DNA of 64,000 nucleotides from Hofstenia miamia. Its lineage: Eukaryota > Xenacoelomorpha > Acoela. The notes beneath the pieces were generated by a model. The model had not been told where the DNA came from, ran no database searches, and saw only the letters and a program-made list of their open reading frames with translations. The position numbers and the translations under genes are program-made. This document shows positions 34,501-47,359 of this stretch, piece after piece; within the stretch, counting starts at the first letter, position 1; every line of letters starts with the position of its first letter. The stretch covers positions 3,272,768 to 3,336,767 of the forward strand of contig SCFE01000005.1 of assembly GCA_004352715.1 (NCBI GenBank), read 5' to 3'.

Positions 34501-37262
34501 AAGTAGCAAACTTCACGGAAAAAATTTGTTTTTCACAATGTTTAGATCTAAGATCATTATTGGCTGAGCTAGGCTGGCCAGAGCTTGGGCAAATTTTTCA
34601 GAAAACATATTTTCTTTAATCACTTTTGATATAATATATGAATAAGATTTTTACACCAAAATGCGCAGTTTTGAAAGGAGATCCCCATTTTTTTGTCCTG
34701 TCCCAATCCAGAAAGTTTTAACAATTTCAAATAAAAAAAACGTTTTTCTCAAAACTAAAAATTGGAAATTTTTACTTTGGAGATATTTGCAGTAATACAA
34801 GAAATAACATTCAAAAACAATTTTCCCAAAATTCTCAATCTTCCATAATGGGAAATTTTCTCTTTTAGATATGAATATTATAGGATGGGTTAGTAATTTT
34901 TTAAAAATTATAGCGATTTTTCTTAAAAAAAACTGTGAATATTTCTGCATTTACTTTTGAATATTATTAAACTTTAAAATTTTCTTTTAAAATAGTACAC
35001 TTCATATTAGGACTCCCCTGTAAACTTGCAAAGAATTGGTGTTTTTTAAATGTATATTGTGGATGATGAAAATGAATATTATGGACAAACATTGAAAATT
35101 CATTTGCATTTTACTCCATTATATTTATATCTGTCATCCATTTTGTCAATACCTTTGCAATTTTGCCATGGTTATTGAATATACTGGGATTTCTGGGTTG
35201 TTGATAATATAAATTTTTCGGAGGATTGACTATTACTTCTCAGTAAAGATTGATGCTTCTACATTATTTAAAAACTGGCAAATGTGTTTCTGGCATTGGA
35301 TTTCTAGATTGAGAAGCCTTTTCACTGTCATTCAATGAGCTAAATGTGAAAACTCAAATTTGCAATATTTCTTCCAAATCGCTATTTCAATATGGTTCAA
35401 TTGAAAAAGTAAATTCATATTTGGATTCTTCATGTTCAGATTTAGGTGGAATTGTGTTTTTCACTTGCTAAGCTGATTTGTGATCTATCAATTTTAATTT
35501 TTACTTTATGTGGCAATCTATGGAAGCTGATGTAAGGAAATTCATTTTTTATAAGGGCTTCATAAGTTGATTTTTTTCTAAAACTAAAGCTTATACATAT
35601 TTTCAAACCTTCTGAATCTATTTGCACTGTTACATTTTTATTTGAGTAGTGCTTTGTTCACAATTTAATGAAATAATATGAATATTGTTTGAAATTCAAA
35701 AAATGGTAATTTCATTAGATAGATTTATAAATTGCTAATTCAATATTATTTTAATTGAAAAAATGAATCGATATTTGGATTTTAGTGTTTAAAATTTGTC
35801 ATAAATGTGTTAAGAGGGATTGTTATATTATCATTTATTTCCATTGTCAATGTATGGATGGAGGAAATGGTGGAGTTGAGAGCAGATGGACCTGACAGGG
35901 AAAAAAGGTTTCCTCTTCTTAAAGAGGAAGCATATTATATTAAAAAGATAGTATGGTTTTTAATATCTAGGAAATTTTTTAAAAGCAAAAACATTAATTG
36001 CTAAACTTTATGATAATGGTTTTCATTATTAATTTTAGCAATTATTTGCACAAGTTAATTAAGTTCAAAGTTTGTTTTTTTCTTTGTGTTTACAAGTTAT
36101 TGCATGTTTGCTTTAAATACAATATTAGTGTTTTTCATTTTTCTCCATATTTAAATATTATGCAAGTACATTCAAACCAAATGTTGAATGCGCAGGCTAT
36201 GATATTTTGGGCTTCATTTTTATTTTGAAGTAAATTATCAAAATCTAGTGTAAAAGTATATAAAATTTCATAATCTCTTTTTTATGAATTTAATAAGATT
36301 ACTTTGCATGGAAAGTTAAGATTACTCATATTTTGAAAAGAAATTAAAAATTGTTTTTTCAAACTACTAAAGTGAGCAATTGTAAAATGTATGTTACATT
36401 CAATACTTTGCGAGACTTTTTTCATAATACAACTAAGGAAGCAGCTAATGTTGCTATTTTAGCTGTGAAGCTAAAGAGATATATAATTGATTGCAATATT
36501 TGCTGCAGTACAAAACTTAAATGAAACTATATATTTTTTTTAATTCAATAAATCAAAATTTTCTCATTGGGAAAAAGGCTCAAAAGGTGAGCAAAGCGAG
36601 CCTTTTGAACATGTTTTTTAAATTTCATAGACCTCTTGAGCACCAATTCAAACAATACACCAATGCCACCTCTCCAACTTGTAAACTCATATTGTCACTC
36701 TATTTTGCAATTATTTTTGTGTTGAATCCATATAGAATACTTTCTGTAATACATATGTAATATGTTTAAAGTTAGGGAGGGTTAAAAGTATACATCTTAT
36801 TGTTTGAAGCAAAAATTCCAAAATTTCATTATACAAACATTTACATGCTATATTAAATTTCATCCATTGCTTTCATAAATGTTGCAGTTAACAGAATGTG
36901 AAGATTGAAAGCAAAAGAATAACAGAAATATTAAGGGATCTCAGATTTAGTGAGGGAACATTTATGAAATTGAAGGAAAATTGTTTTATCATAATCTAGG
37001 ACAAAGGCAAGTGGGAAAAGAGAAAAATACAAAACTTGTCAAACATTGATTCATGAAAGAAAAAAATTGAATGCAATCATTATTCAATGATAGAAAAGAT
37101 GTTTGCATTGTTGTAATTGAAAAATCATCAGTAGTAACAATAATAGTTAATGATTTGAATTTGATTTCTTATATGATTCTGATCACACAGTAGTTAATAC
37201 TTGGAAAATTGAATCAAAAACAAAACATCTGCAAAACTGTTTAAATATCTTATGGTCTCACT
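31574..37262. other. Long AT-rich intergenic tract, no gene recognised
   Basis: Short open frames occur throughout but none shows a family motif. GC-richer islands lie at 32400-32490 and 33000-33080. The tract 34100-34960 is dominated by runs of A and T with words such as AAAATTGCGCCCTCTAGTGG and looks like degenerate repeat DNA. Between 35.8 and 37.1 kb three short plus-strand frames (DGPDREKRFPLLKEEAYYIK, TKEAANVAILAVKLKRYI, ITEILRDLRFSEGTFMKLK) have more protein-like composition than their surroundings. They may be remains of a decayed gene or transposase that I cannot name. Confidence 0.4.
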
Positions 37263-37737
37263 GGCCTTACATTGTAATACTTTAGTATTTTCTTTGGTTC
37301 CATGCTAAAGAGCAACGTTTTCAAGTAAAACTATTCACCATAACATATCTGAAGAGATCTGAAAATGTGCTAACTCTAAAGCTATGATTACTATATTAAT
37401 TTTGTAAGATAATAAAAATATAACCTTTTTATTTCTCAGGATTATTTTTAATCATTCCATTTCAAAAATTAATTTAACAAATATGGCTANNNNNNNNNNN
37501 NNNNNNNNNNGGCCTTACATTGTAATACTTTAGTATTTTCTTTGGTTCCATGCTAAAGAGCAACGTTTTCAAGTAAAACTATTCACCATAACATATCTGA
37601 AGAGATCTGAAAATGTGCTAACTCTAAAGCTATGATTACTATATTAATTTTGTAAGATAATAAAAATATAACCTTTTTATTTCTCAGGAATATTTTTAAT
37701 CATTCCATTTCAGAAATTAATTAAACAAATATGGCTA
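37263..37737. repeat. Near-identical 227-bp blocks flanking a 21-N gap
   Basis: The sequence 37263-37489 recurs at 37511-37737 with only a few substitutions near the end. The gap is 21 Ns long, as at 7351. This is probably two haplotypes or unmerged contig ends, not a real duplication. Confidence 0.75.
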
Positions 37738-39370
37738 CTTAAAATCCTAAGCATTTTCAGCACATTGTATTTGAAGCCATGTGTATCATAATTGTGATAT
37801 ACTTATTTTGAGATGAAACCTTGTTTCTGTGGCCATATCTCAAAGTATTCCTTACTGGTTAGACAATAACGCATCCATTTTAGTCACATCTACAACGCTA
37901 CTGTATGGTAACCTATTATATAGCTTTTAGTTATTCCTCCTAATCAAGCTCTGAAAGAGATAGATTGATTTTGATTATCACTAATTTAAGCACATTGCAT
38001 TTTTAATGTGTGTTAAAAATGAATTGATATTTAATTGTCTAAACCTATGTGGGTCAAATGTTAGAGGACTTCATAATGATATAATTGTTAGACAATTACC
38101 AATATGTGTAAGAATTATGGCATTAGTAGCTGGGCAATTAGCACCCTGTGCATTCATTCAATTTTTCCATGAATATATCATGAGTCATTTTAACTACATA
38201 AATATATTGTTTACTGACTTTAACAGTACACTTTATAAAGATCTTGACATAGAATTGAGATAGGCGTTAATTTTCTTACGGGAAATACTCTTCTAAAATT
38301 CAGCATTACAATTCTAGATCAGTACATTTACTAAAGGAACTCATTATACTATGTTGAAAACTCATAAAAAACTTATCACATTATAATATGAATCTTTAAC
38401 AGCAATCAAGATCAAAACTTTTTACATGCATAAGCATAAAGAAAAATTTAAGGGAATCTTTTATTAATGTTGCTATTTGAAGCTGGAATTCGCTACTTAG
38501 TCTTCACCCCCTCTTGGTGTTTTTTTCAAATGACAAACAGTTTTTCCCCGCCTACAAAAAATTTTCTTCAAGCCTATTACTAAAAAATTTGAAAATGGTG
38601 AGGATTGAGCAGGTCAATTGGGGAAAATGCTTTAATGCAATGTTGCTAGGCATGAGGTTGTTGAAAACATTGACAATTTTTCTTTGAAAATTTTGAATTT
38701 TTTGCAAAAGATTTCAATTCTCTTCATAGCTAGTGTTCAAGTATTTACAAGGTTTCGACCCATGGAATGAACAAAGAACTTTTACTGCATCTTGGTATTT
38801 TAAAAGATATCCCAAACCCATTGAGGCGTGCCATGCACAAAGACAGAAGTCTTGGGGGTGAAGAGGCATGATTAGATGCGGCTAAGCTGATTCGTGGATT
38901 AAGAGCACAAATAAAAAAGAACAATCTCACCATGGTAAAGTTTGTTTACTTATAAAGGCTTAAGAAACTATTATAATATCTTGAATATTCTTTAAAAATT
39001 GCCAAATGCTTAATGTTATGGACATATAAAACATTGTAGTATTGCAATGCTTTAAAAAAAATTTAAATTTTTTATAAAAATATATATTTCTTATACTTAC
39101 AGAGGGGTTACACTTCTTCAATATTTAAATTCAATTGTTTCCTCACATTTCATGAACTACTACATAAATTCAGAAGGTGAGACTTGCATATTTTCCAATT
39201 TTATGAAATTGCAACTCTACTAAATATACCTATTGACAAAAAAATGGCACAAAAATTAAATTTTCGAAATTATTTTTCTAAATGATGATAAGATATAAAA
39301 ACATAAAATTTGAATATAAAAGAAATTTGCGATGTACATCAATGTTATTAGTTAATAAGGGATTGCTTGT
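37738..39370. other. AT-rich intergenic sequence, no gene recognised
   Basis: An 85-codon plus-strand frame at 38006-38263 has a normal amino-acid mix but no motif that I know, and no splice signals that would make it an exon. The part from 38470 to 38940 is slightly GC-richer and could be an old repeat. Confidence 0.35.
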
Positions 39371-40170
39371 CCAGAATTGGGGATGCAGAGTTCCAAGTGA
39401 CAAAGGATGGATTCCATTAAATCTTTCCTCAATTGTTTTCGGGTACTGCTTCTCCATCTCATACTCGCCCAGAGATTTTCAATTGGAGACAGGTGAGGAT
39501 TGTTGGGAAGCCACTGAAGTGGTTGCACTAAATTGTCACAAAATCAAGCATGAGTTTTGTTTTAAGTATGCACTCTTGCCCCGTCTTGTTGCAGTAGGTA
39601 ACCATCAGGGTACATTGAGTCAGCCTAAAGGAACTCCCATAGAATTGCTATGTATTTATCAGAGTCACCATTGCCTTTAACTACAGTAATGTAGAAACGT
39701 TTGTGAGAAAGTGCACTCCATGCCATCACATGAGGTGAACTCTTGTCCATAGGTTTTTGTGGGGTTCTACCAACTTTGCACCAGTACTTTGTCGTGTTCG
39801 GATGCACATGAAAGAGGCACTTGTCTGTAATGAAAACGTTGTTCCAGGCACAAGCCTTCCATATCTCGACAAAAACCAATCTTTTCGGATGTGCTTTTGG
39901 GTTAGAAATGGAACGTTATGTGGTTTCTTTTTGGTAAGGCAGCATTTTGCAATCTTTCTCTGGATGTTTCTTTCAAAAACTCTCGGTCTACCACGATCTA
40001 TTTGTTGCTTTTTAATGTCTCTTGAGGAATGTTTGGGATGGCTGATTGGAAGTTTTTTTGGTTGTTTCCCGAAATCTTTTTGGGTCAGCCACTTCCAAGT
40101 TTTCTTTCAAGGTGTTCACCTTCAAATCGCGATATTTATAAAGTTTGTTTAGATATCTGTTTTGCATTCA
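39371..40170 (-). pseudogene. Tc1/mariner-superfamily transposase, DD34E triad visible, stop-ridden
   Basis: On the minus strand an N-terminal basic segment with DRGRPRVFERNIQRKI, a helix-turn-helix linker-like block, lies at about 40010-39960. The catalytic domain follows: WNNVFITDKCLF holds the first Asp (39840-39800), QQDGARVHT the second Asp (about 39595-39560), and NPHLSPIENL the Glu (about 39490-39460). The second Asp and the Glu are separated by 34 residues, the DD34E spacing. At least three stop codons lie between 39625 and 39540 (TAG, TAA and a TGA where Trp is expected). The conserved YWCKVGRTPQKPMDK block supports the assignment. Terminal inverted repeats were not identified. Confidence 0.75.
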
Positions 40171-40443
40171 GTAATGTCTTAAAATTTTCTTTCTCCAAGT
40201 GAGTAAAGAACACTAAGTGTTTCCTTTTTATTTCTCACTACAAGCAATGGCATGGAAAAAGTTGATTTGTTTCAGTTTTACCGCGATAATTTTGTTAATA
40301 TGTTCATTGCATTAATATAAAAAAGCATTGCATTCAATAAATCAACATAGATCTCATAATGTATTAAAAACAAATATGAATTTTGTTGATTACCAAATGA
40401 TGAGCATTTTAACAAACAATGTGTCCAATTAACCAAAATATTA

Positions 40444-42696
40444 GTGGAATATCCAAACCAGATAGTACATGCGTACCTGAAAAAATGGTCTCTAGATAGT
40501 GAAGGATATGAAAACATACTAGTGATAGTAGATAATTTCACAAAATACACTCAATTCATCCTACTAAAGGGCACAACAGTGAAGGTGGTGGCCAATACCA
40601 TTGTTAATGAGTGGATATTAATATTCAGACCAATGTCAAAGTTAATGATAGAAGAAGGCCTACAATACAATATTCTGTGAACTGACACAGAAATTAGAAA
40701 TAATACATGACACAACCACCACATACCACCCAAAAGCCAATGGGGCAGTAGCAACACTGAATAGAATGTTAATAAAACTCCTGAGGATAATGACATCCAG
40801 AGTGGGAGTGTAGCATCATCCAACAAATAAGCTGCTAAGAAAGAAAGTCAATTAAAGACACTTAAAATCAAATTTAAAATGTGGTTAGAAATAGATTATA
40901 AAGCTTATTATCAACTTAAATTTGTTTGTATAATGCAACCAAGAAATATTTGTGCAATTGATTACAAATTAGTATTTGTCAATCCTATTAATTTTGCCAA
41001 AACAAAGGGGCACAATAGCTTCCATTATTTTTAGCCATTTTGGCAGATGAACACTTCAAATTTTGAAATTGACAGGGACTTTTTCCAGTGAGCTATAAAT
41101 AGATTCAATTTAGTTGTAACAATTGATAAAGAAATTTCTTCAGTATTCTTTTACTTGTTTTCTACTACAGTTTGATTATCTAATAGAATATCAAGCTAAT
41201 TGATCAGTGTTTAGTAGTGGTGAGGATCCATCACAGGAATGATTCTAGGCTCCTTGTGCCAAGTCATGAAAGTACACTAAGGTTAGGACTATGGTTAGGA
41301 GTTTTTACTGTTGTTCAGTTGACTATTGATCATTCTCTTATATGTATTAATGAGAACAAATTTGGGATAAAGCTTGTAAGCCAAGCTTAAAAATTTATAT
41401 TACATTGTTTTAGATCTAAATTGATGATAATAACATGACTGATAATGTGACTGAGCATGTATTGATTTACTAAAGCTAATGGCTAAATACAATATCAATT
41501 AAGCAGCTAGAAACTATTCAGATTGCAAGTATACAGTATACTTTACAAATAGAGACTAAGTTGAGTTGTGTATTGTCTTGAGTAAGCACCAAGTTAGGAT
41601 AGGGTACACATAAGTTACATTGCTGAGCTGAGAGGTGGAACTCATTAAACTGGAACATAGAAGAGTGATGGTTACTGGATATGGAGATTCACCTTGGGCA
41701 GATGCCCACTTACTAACCCCTGGAAATGATGCTGTTAAGGTTCATCACCTAAATAGTGTTTATTATATCATCATTATATCATCTGTTAATTACAGTTAAT
41801 GGAATTAATAATGCAGAAGTGAAGCAGTGTAAGAATAGTGCATCTCTACCTGCTAATGTATCATTCTAATTATAACAGTATAATACAGAAGCGAGATGAC
41901 ACAGCCTGGTATAGGGTGTTACAGGAGGAAGAAACTGGAGATCTGTTTTAGGAATAGCAGAATTTTTTTACAATATGTTGGTCATAATACCATGAAAGTG
42001 ACACCATTCAAGTCCATATACAGAAGAGAGTGCCAAATTCTGCTGTTTAAAAAATATATTGAACTAACAGATAATGAGTATGTAGAAAAATTAATGAAAA
42101 GCATGCAGCAAATCCATGAAGCCATTTGTAGTAACACCAAGAAAAGTACAGTTAGACAAGAACACCATTACAACAAAAAGATACATGGGAGACCACATGA
42201 GGTAGGAGACATGGTCTACAAATACACAGTGAGACCAGTGAAAGACAAGAATCAAGTGAAGAAGATAGAAGAGAATTTGAGTGGACCATACAAAGTAAAG
42301 AAGAAACTCAATCATAATAACTATTTGTTAGAAATAGGTAGTTTCATATAATTGAGAACTTAAAATGAACAGTAAAAAATATCAATAGTGTTATTATTAA
42401 AAATGATAACAAATTTGAGATAGTTGAGATAGATTGGGGATATTACTACAAAATGGCTGGATTGGAGAACACAGAGGAAAAAAGAATTGAATGCCTGTAA
42501 GAAAGAAGTGAAAGAGATGGTTCTGCCAAAAAAGAAAATGCCTGATGGAGGAGCAAATCAAGGAATTATATATACTGACACAGATGTCTGGGATATAAAC
42601 CTTAATAACCTGTTTAGGAATAATAATGCAGAATCAAAGGATTTGAATCAAATGGTTGAGAGACAAGAATGTGATACCAAAGGTGAGACCATCTGA
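40444..42696 (+). pseudogene. Ty3/gypsy-like integrase split by a solo LTR
   Basis: Before the insertion, 40444-40805 encodes the integrase core: SEGYENILVIVDNFTKYTQF with the first Asp, then (after a stop) TTTYHPKANGAVATLNRMLIKLLRIM, the region ending in the usual Glu position, which is Ala-Thr here (AVATLNR for AVERLNR). After the 1.08-kb LTR, 41896-42351 carries NTMKVTPFKSIYRREC, a His/Lys-rich linker, and HEVGDMVYKY...LSGPYKVKKKL, the C-terminal integrase fold. A hydrophilic tail runs to 42696. The two parts are contiguous in the family apart from roughly 25 residues, which shows that the LTR is an insertion. No reverse transcriptase or gag of this element lies upstream, where a Tc1-like remnant ends. 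It is inactive. Confidence 0.75.
40809..41887 (+). mobile_element. Solo LTR, copy D, inserted in the gypsy integrase
   Basis: It starts TGTAGCATCATCC, identical to copy A, and carries the same ordered landmarks, including GATAGGGTACACATAAGTTA and GCAGATGCCCA. Its 3' end is diverged (about TATAATACA) and no clear target duplication is seen. It interrupts a coding block whose two halves lie on either side. Confidence 0.65.
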
Positions 42697-42741
42697 GAAT
42701 AGTAGATCAAATGTGAGAAGTATAAAACAATGCATGAATGA

Positions 42742-43860
42742 TGCCATAGCATAATCCATGACATAAGCTGCTGGGAAACTAAGATCAATAAGGAAAGAAG
42801 AAGGATGATTAGAAAATTAATTAAGCACCTTAAGTGATAATATTTTGCTAACTTGAATTTATGAATCAAATATAAAACTGTATAAGCAAGTACTTGCTGA
42901 TCAATTAATTTGGCAGAAATCTGAGAGCAAAATTGCTTCTTGTTATTTTAATCAACTAGGCAAAAGTGTCTAGTTATTTTAAAATTCAAATTGACAGGTA
43001 TTTGTTTTGATTAAAAGTCTAAATAGGAGTGAAACAATGTAAAAATTGATGAAGTATATTCTTCAGAATTCTTATTTTGGTCTTACAGTTTGATTAGTTA
43101 ATAGAAATGTTAAGCTAAACAGTTCATGCTGAGTAGTGGTCAGGATCCCATGATGGAAATGATTCAAGATTCTTTGCCCCTGATTCATGAAATGCATTTA
43201 AGTAGGTATATGGTAAAAGTGTTTTTCCATCTCCCATTTAGGTGACTGTCAATAGTTTTCCATCATCTAAATTGTTGACAATAAAGTTACTGATAATGAG
43301 ACCATTTATTATATTACTTATCTTATCTAAATGTAGGTTATGAAGGTATTTAATTAAGTAATTCAAATGCCAATAGTTTGGGTAATGGGAAAGTTTTAAC
43401 TAAATAACTTTGTTGACAAAGCAGCTAGTGACAATTCAAGTTGCATGAAACTTATGCCAACTTATTCATTAGAACTAAAACACAACATCACACTATACAA
43501 AAAGATTTAAGTTGAGTTGTGTCTAATCATTAGTAAGCACTGTCATAGGCCAGGGTAGGTACACATAATAAGTCTTCTTTGAGATGAGTGTTGGAGGTCC
43601 ATCAAAGAACTTGGATTACTGGATTCATTGCTGAAAAGGAAAACAGCTTCAGGCAGATGCCCACCAAACAGAACAACTGCAGAGAAATGGAACTTCACCT
43701 AAATAGTGATTGTTAATTGATTTGCCAATCAAAGTTAACAGAGGAGTATTATTAATTCATAAAGCAGTTGAGAACAAGTGGCTCCCTTCCTGCTGAATTG
43801 AAGAGAACCAATGAACTAGATTTCAACAACCAGATGTTGGGCCTGGTTGGAGATGCTACA
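42742..43860 (+). mobile_element. LTR, copy E
   Basis: It begins near TGCCATAGCATAATCC and ends GGAGATGCTACA. Internal landmarks match copies A and D, including AAGCTGC near the start, GTGGTCAGGATCC, GGTACACATAA and CTTCAGGCAGATGCCCA. It lies just after the integrase tail, as a 3' LTR would, and just before the unassigned LTR-flanked interval 43861-47164, as a 5' LTR would. Confidence 0.65.
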
Positions 43861-46800
43861 ATGCCCCCAAAACATCAAGAAGCCACAATGAGTTGGTGTT
43901 GGAGGAGTCAACAATTCTGCAGGGGTGCTTATCAAGAGTTGAATTGATTGGACCCTGCAGTAAGCAATCCAAGACTCAGTTATAACTAGCAATATGAAGA
44001 CTTGGCCACACTGCCTTTTGAGAGTTGAATTGATAGGAGCTGGTCAGAATGATTTTAAATACAGTAAGCATGAAAAGGATAATAGTCAATTTAGTTCAGT
44101 TCAAATAGGTGCAATAAGTAAAACCACCTCAGTGTTGTCAACCTCAAGGAATACTGCTACAATAAGATTGTAGAGAGATTGTTTTTGAGCAACAAATTGT
44201 TCATGAGTAAAAGGAGAAACCTTACATCCATACTTTATGGCATTGAGACAGAAAAATACATCATGGAGCACAATATATCTGTTAGAACAATAAACTGATA
44301 ATGGAAAGAGTGGATAGAAACAAGAGACAATGTGGAGCACAAATATTCCTGTTCACCATAGTTGCAGAGAAACATCTGAAATGCAATGTGCTAATACTAT
44401 TTGATAGTGATATGAAAAGTGACCTATCTAGATTTTACTGGAGAAGTACAGTACACACATTATTTGAAGGTAGCTTTAAACTAGATAACTTAAATCAATT
44501 TCTAGGAATGAATCACAAAATATAGAGGATTGAATCAATCAAAATAAACTACAAAAACTTGATGATGATATATGTTTTAAGAACTGGAGCCATTTATGAG
44601 AACAAAATTATTAAGAAAATTGAGATCTGTTATAAACTAGTGAAACAGGCCAAGATCATGATAGTACTAATACTCTGAGAAGTAGAAAACAAAGAAGTTC
44701 TCAAGCAGATAGAAAGTCTACACTACAGGATGGAGAACTTCATCATGCTTTAAACAAACAAGAATCATGTGCTGGGAGTAGAAGATAAATGAGAGTCAAT
44801 GAAATAGCTGATCTACACAGACATTTTGCTAAATAAGAAGTTACCAGGGCACATACTTATGGTAGATGTGAGGATTGCTATAGATACTGTATCACAAGCA
44901 CAATCTATGGAACTAACAAAACCAGTTCTAGACATTTCAATGAAAATGGATATGAGACCATTGTTCAAACTGACGCAAAGCCTAGCAACTCTAAGGGACA
45001 TTTATAACTTTTGAAAGGCATAAAAATGATACAATGTTGATGAGGAGTGGCCAAAAATAAAAATTGAGAGTGCTGTGGAACATTACCATAATTCTGTGCA
45101 AAAACTTCTAAGGGAAATATGCTTGTTATGGAAATGAAAAGATAGGCAGATTTTTGTTAGGAGTCTATTCAAAGAAGAATACTAACCAGAAATCTATGTG
45201 AACGCAAAAATATGGTTACTAAGTATTTTTCTAACAGAAGATAAGAAGATACAGCTGCCATTAATAAGAGAAAAGAGAGAAAGTTTAGCAAAAGCAAAGA
45301 AGTATGAAATAGCCCTATGTCTAGCCACACCAAAACTAATAATTGGTTATTATTTAAGACAACAGTTGCAACAACTCCACAGAAAGAAGGCATGAAAAAA
45401 GTTCTGAATTGATACAAAAAGTTATTCACAAGATTGGAAGGAAAGATACATGTTTGGAAAAACATTGCCAATGGTAATGATGAGTATCACAGGAATCTGC
45501 CATTCAAACACACAGATATTTTCTGTTACACTCTGAAAATACATGTGGTTCACCACAAATGAAATGAAATACAAATATTTTGTAAAAGTGGACCAGTATG
45601 CACAGAAATTTTAATGAAGAGAATCAGAGCATTGATAACAAAGTACATTGAGCTAGTAAAACAAAAGGACGTGTATACTTGGAATAATATGATCTTCCAG
45701 CTATGGGATGACGCCTATCTGACAAGTTCATATAGTAATTTCCACAAAACATATGGAACCATAGTCAATGATGAAAAGAAAATCACCCTGATAAAAATCC
45801 TGGAGCAGAACATTAAATTCTAGAAGAAGAAATAGTTATGCATCGTAGATTAAAAGAACTGCTAGAAGAAGCAAACATGAAAAACAAGTTTGGAACTACA
45901 CCAAAACAAACACCACAATGGCACATAACTGAAGAAGAAAGGATAGCTATTGCACAACAAATAGAGAAGCCACTACAACTAGGAATTGTAACATAAAGAT
46001 ATGGTGTAATGAACAATAACAATATGGTATTGATAATGAAGATATTTATGACTGAGGCATTCAAAGATATGCAAATTCCTGGTAGAGCAACAGCCTTGGA
46101 CGTCAAGTGTGCAACAGCAAAATTACTTATAAAGAAGAGACAAGTTGAGATTCTGAGACAGAAAGGTCTATCAACATTATTCTGGCAGAGAGTTGGAAAG
46201 TCAGTAATGAACTACCTAGTAACAATTGGCACATCAACACTAAACCAGAAATTCCAGAATTTTGAGGAAATAGTAGAAAAAATCACAAAGGAGAATCTAT
46301 TATTGATACATATGATGTTGATCCAACTGCTATGGTGAGTGAGGATGAAACCCAAAATGCACATATGCAATCCATAGAATTTAAACCTTATTAATCACTT
46401 GAAAGATGTGGAACAGGTCACAAGCATGTCAGTGTAGAGGGAAGCAAGAAAAGCCTTAAAAGAAGGAGACAACAAATAAAGAGTATATGTCAATGGTAAA
46501 CTAACAATAAGAGATATATACCAAAAAGGCTTGCAGACAGCAAGCTAGACCCAAGAGTACTCAAGCTATTCTCAGGGAGTAATCACTTAGTGTATTTGGA
46601 TTGCTGGGAAAAGCAGAACTGTTACTACAACATCATCACAGAGTTGAAATCATAACAATGAAAAGAACTGGAGTTAGTGATCCTGAACAAATGACACAGG
46701 AAGATGGAAGAAATACTAGCTCACATTTCTGTATTCCATGATCAAGTATCACACAGGATGTCCTTGTGGAGCATGTTTATGCATTTTTACACAGAAATGC

Positions 46801-47164
46801 AATTGGAAAAAGAAGACATGCACCAAAGTGATATGGAGGCAAGGCTAACACTAATGATCACATTAAAACTTCTCAAACTGTATGAGAAAAACTTCACAAT
46901 ATTCATGAGTAAAATCAACAGTCTAAGAAATAAATACAAAATCAACAATCACCTAAAGTAGCCAACCTATATAAGGTAAAAAAAATCAGAATACAATGGG
47001 CCTGAAAGCAGTGGTGAGACAAACAAAACAACTTGAATTCATGAGAATCAGAAATTGGAGTGACAAACTGGCAGAAAAGCTGAAGTTGTATAGATCAATT
47101 TTGGAAAAACTTGAAGTACTGCACTAAGAATTTTTTTCAATTAGTCTGCACTGATGGGGGGCAT
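43861..47164 (+). other. Interval between LTR E and a second LTR-like start, unassigned coding remnants
   Basis: Plus-strand frames at 44301-44525, 45198-45395, 45614-45823, 45838-45994, 46009-46338 and 46704-46961 have a normal, lysine- and glutamate-rich amino-acid mix and look like pieces of one decayed polyprotein. I do not recognise gag, reverse transcriptase or integrase in them. The segment NVLILFDSDMKSDLSRF (about 44390) loosely recalls a retroviral-type protease DSG site, but I would not call it. The interval ends in GATGGGGGGCA at about 47153, a polypurine tract, followed by TGTAGTATC, which resembles the start of the LTR family. It could be the internal region of an LTR element. 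Confidence 0.4.
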
Positions 47165-47359
47165 GTAGTATCACATGCAAAAAAAGTTAATTTCTTATGC
47201 TTTAGCCTTCAATAAGATTTAAATATTTTGGTGGTAAGGTCCTCTAAGACAGCATAATACATTGGGGCACTGAGGCTGCCACATTGAGGAGCCCCCTTTT
47301 CTTATTTTTTTATACATAGGGAGACTCAGTGAAATAATTGCTAACTTTTAAACTAAAAG

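Noticed and set aside
40551-40826. Minus-strand frame opposite the integrase
   Set aside because: It is an antisense shadow; the integrase motifs read on the plus strand.
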